Origin: Solobacterium sp.
Lineage (GTDB): Bacteria > Bacillota_I > Bacilli_A > Erysipelotrichales > Erysipelotrichaceae
Length of the DNA stretch: 8,260 nucleotides
Reading direction: 5' to 3'
NCBI GenBank assembly: GCA_017475415.1
Contig: JAFVFM010000084.1
Location: forward strand, 1 to 8,260
This document shows, in pieces, positions 7,788 through 8,260 of this stretch. Made by a program: the position numbers and the translations under genes. The notes beneath the pieces are model-generated. The model was not told where the DNA came from and made no database searches. It was given only the letters and a program-made list of their open reading frames with translations. Numbering within the stretch: the stretch's first letter is position 1; each line of letters starts with the position of its first letter.

Positions 7788-7816
7788 AAAAAACCGCACA
7801 TGCTATCACGTACGGT
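7788..7816 (-). terminator. Riboswitch-controlled intrinsic terminator (attenuator)
   Basis: On the minus strand ACCGTACGTG (7816-7807) pairs with CATGTGCGGT (7802-7793), ten pairs including two G-T wobbles, with the four-base loop ATAG. Six Ts end at 7788. It lies 25 bases before the ATG of the binding-protein gene and after the aptamer, so it stops transcription before the operon. Its loop and stem bases are also needed by the antiterminator. Confidence 0.92.
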
Positions 7817-7837
7817 CGAAAGATCATATGTAATAGC
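7802..7837 (-). promoter_or_regulatory. Antiterminator pairing of the lysine riboswitch
   Basis: GCTATTAC (7837-7830), which includes the 3' arm of helix P1, is complementary over eight bases (one G-T wobble) to GTGATAGC (7809-7802), which holds the terminator loop and flanking stem bases. This pairing excludes both P1 and the terminator. With lysine bound, P1 holds the first segment and the terminator forms; without lysine, the antiterminator lets RNA polymerase continue. Confidence 0.8.
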
Positions 7838-7986
7838 GCCACTTCTTAGCGAAGGAGTGATGTGAATATTCTTCACACCCCCACGAAATAGATTTGCCAA
7901 TCTATACCGTTCGGCGACGGTTGCCTTTCTATGACTTCTTCATCTGCCGACTCCATCATATACTCATCTGCGTCGCTACCTCTATT
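7832..7986 (-). ncRNA. Lysine riboswitch (L box) aptamer
   Basis: The minus-strand leader matches the lysine aptamer in sequence and shape. P1 is AATAG (7986-7982) with CTATT (7836-7832), followed by the conserved AGAGGT-like segment. P2 is GCGACG (7976-7971) with CGTCGC (7919-7914). Inside P2 is the loop-E-type GATGAGTA, and GTCGCCGAA marks the conserved P2-P3 junction. P3 is ATAGATT/AATCTAT (7905-7899, 7894-7888), P4 is GTGTGAA/TTCACAT (7878-7872, 7866-7860) and P5 is CTTC/GAAG (7854-7851, 7845-7842). I compared it from memory with the B. subtilis lysC leader, which shares ATAGAGGT, GAGTA and GTCGCCGAA. At 155 bases it is a little shorter than usual. An alternative, T-box, is rejected because its conserved TGGNACCGCG is missing. 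Confidence 0.9.
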
Positions 7987-8001
7987 CGGTTTTATGTGAT
8001 G

Positions 8002-8030
8002 ATTATCATACAATTCGATTACCTTGTCAA
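8002..8030 (-). promoter_or_regulatory. Promoter of the lysine transporter operon
   Basis: On the minus strand a perfect -35 box TTGACA (8030-8025) and the -10 box GATAAT (8007-8002, 5 of 6) are separated by 17 bases. Transcription would begin near 7995, about ten bases before the first arm of the aptamer, as expected for an attenuated leader. No other promoter is seen inside the operon. Confidence 0.88.
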
Positions 8031-8149
8031 TAAGGTATCTGTCTTTTCTTTACATGTTGTCGTTATTTTTAAAAAATGACCTCAACCTTGATTATCTCTC
8101 CCCTATACTAATCATAAATATCATCTTTATTTGAAACAAAGTGTATATC
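8031..8149. other. Intergenic stretch without a recognised feature
   Basis: This AT-rich segment lies between the lysine operon promoter and the 23-bp repeat array. It holds a mismatched A/T-rich palindrome (8059-8080) and an isolated TATACT (8104-8109) without a -35 partner at usable distance. I see no gene, ribosome site or stable hairpin here. Confidence 0.6.
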
Positions 8150-8226
8150 ACTTTAGATTTTACATAATTTAAACTTTAGATTTTACACTATGTTGACTTT
8201 AGATTTTACAATTATTATACTTTAGA
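8150..8226 (+). repeat. Direct repeat array with 23-bp period (operator-like)
   Basis: ACTTTAGATTTTACA occurs without mismatch at 8150-8164, 8173-8187 and 8196-8210, and its first eight bases occur again at 8219-8226. The four starts are exactly 23 bases apart. The eight-base spacers differ (TAATTTAA, CTATGTTG, ATTATTAT). The 15-mer is not a palindrome. The third copy overlaps the -35 box and spacer of a plus-strand promoter and the partial copy overlaps its -10 box. This layout suggests cooperative binding of a regulator to one face of the DNA, but no regulator is identified. Confidence 0.9.
8193..8221 (+). promoter_or_regulatory. Promoter of the gene starting at 8250
   Basis: TTGACT (8193-8198, 5 of 6 of the -35 consensus) and TATACT (8216-8221) are separated by exactly 17 bases. 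The expected start site is near 8228, giving a leader of about 22 bases with the ribosome site GAAGGA. Both boxes overlap the 23-bp repeats, so a protein bound there would be expected to block or otherwise control this promoter. Confidence 0.75.
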
Positions 8227-8249
8227 AAAATAGAGAAAGAAGGAATAAT

Positions 8250-8260
8250 ATGATACAGCG
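8250..8260 (+). CDS. Start of an unidentified gene (truncated by window edge)
   Basis: An ATG at 8250 follows GAAGGA (8239-8244) at five bases and a good promoter at the proper distance. Only four codons (M-I-Q-R/partial) are inside the window, so nothing can be said of its product. It is divergent from the lysine transporter operon and is the probable target of the 23-bp repeat array. Confidence 0.6.

Noticed and set aside
7788..7990. T-box or S-box leader instead of a lysine riboswitch
   Set aside because: The T-box TGGNACCGCG and the S-box hallmark segments are absent, while the lysine-specific AGAGGT-like segment, GAGTA and GTCGCCGAA are present in order.
7894..8079. Plus-strand reading frame of 61 codons
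   Set aside because: It is antisense to the lysine aptamer and its promoter, has no ribosome site and reads as random sequence.
8059..8080. A/T-rich palindrome as terminator or operator
   Set aside because: Several mismatches, almost no G-C pairs in the stem, and no transcript to be terminated there; composition alone can explain it.
8088..8109. Promoter from TTGATT and TATACT
   Set aside because: The spacer is only ten bases, too short for a sigma-A promoter.
8124..8138. A further upstream copy of the 23-bp repeat (TCTTTATTTGAAACA)
   Set aside because: Only about 9 of 15 positions agree and its start is 26, not 23, bases before the first repeat, so it can be chance in AT-rich DNA.
8150..8226. 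Short CRISPR array
   Set aside because: Repeats of 15 bases with eight-base spacers are far below CRISPR dimensions, and the array overlaps a promoter.

Overview
The window looks like chromosomal DNA of a low-GC Gram-positive bacterium (Bacillota). The base composition is AT-rich, the promoters are sigma-A-like, the Shine-Dalgarno (SD) sequences are purine-rich, terminators are hairpins followed by T-runs, and a lysine riboswitch acts by transcription attenuation. The envelope proteins (DUF4214 repeats, a NAGPA-type phosphodiester glycosidase) would fit an Erysipelotrichia- or Clostridia-like gut or oral Firmicute. That placement is an impression, not a demonstration.

Left part (1-3071): a truncated family 2 glycosyltransferase on the minus strand (not closed inside the window) is divergent from a three-helix membrane protein with a DUF218 (YdcF/SanA/ElyC-type) domain. 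Next on the plus strand is a secreted protein with two tandem pairs of DUF4214-like repeats joined to a class A beta-lactamase-like serine hydrolase domain. It ends at a strong terminator.

Middle part (3142-5335, minus strand): a two-gene unit, translationally coupled through a TAATG overlap. It encodes a membrane-anchored NAGPA-family phosphodiester glycosidase followed by an unrecognised single-pass membrane protein. With the left part, this makes 1-5335 mostly a cell-envelope region.

Right part (5386-8030, minus strand): a complete amino-acid ABC transporter operon in the order substrate-binding lipoprotein, permease, ATPase, closed by a terminator. Its leader carries a consensus promoter, an aptamer with the conserved sequences and five helices of the lysine riboswitch (L box), an antiterminator and an intrinsic terminator. 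The transporter is therefore most likely a lysine importer repressed when lysine is plentiful. The terminator contains a GTG that would be a misleading start for the binding protein; the real start is the ATG at 7763.

Right edge (8150-8260): three exact 15-bp direct repeats plus a partial fourth, with an exact 23-bp period, run into and overlap a good plus-strand promoter for a gene that begins at 8250 and leaves the window after four codons. This operator-like array is the least explained element here. I see no transposase, integrase, CRISPR array, tRNA or rRNA. No complete new defence or mobile system is visible; the unusual items are the 23-bp operator array and the DUF4214-serine hydrolase fusion.
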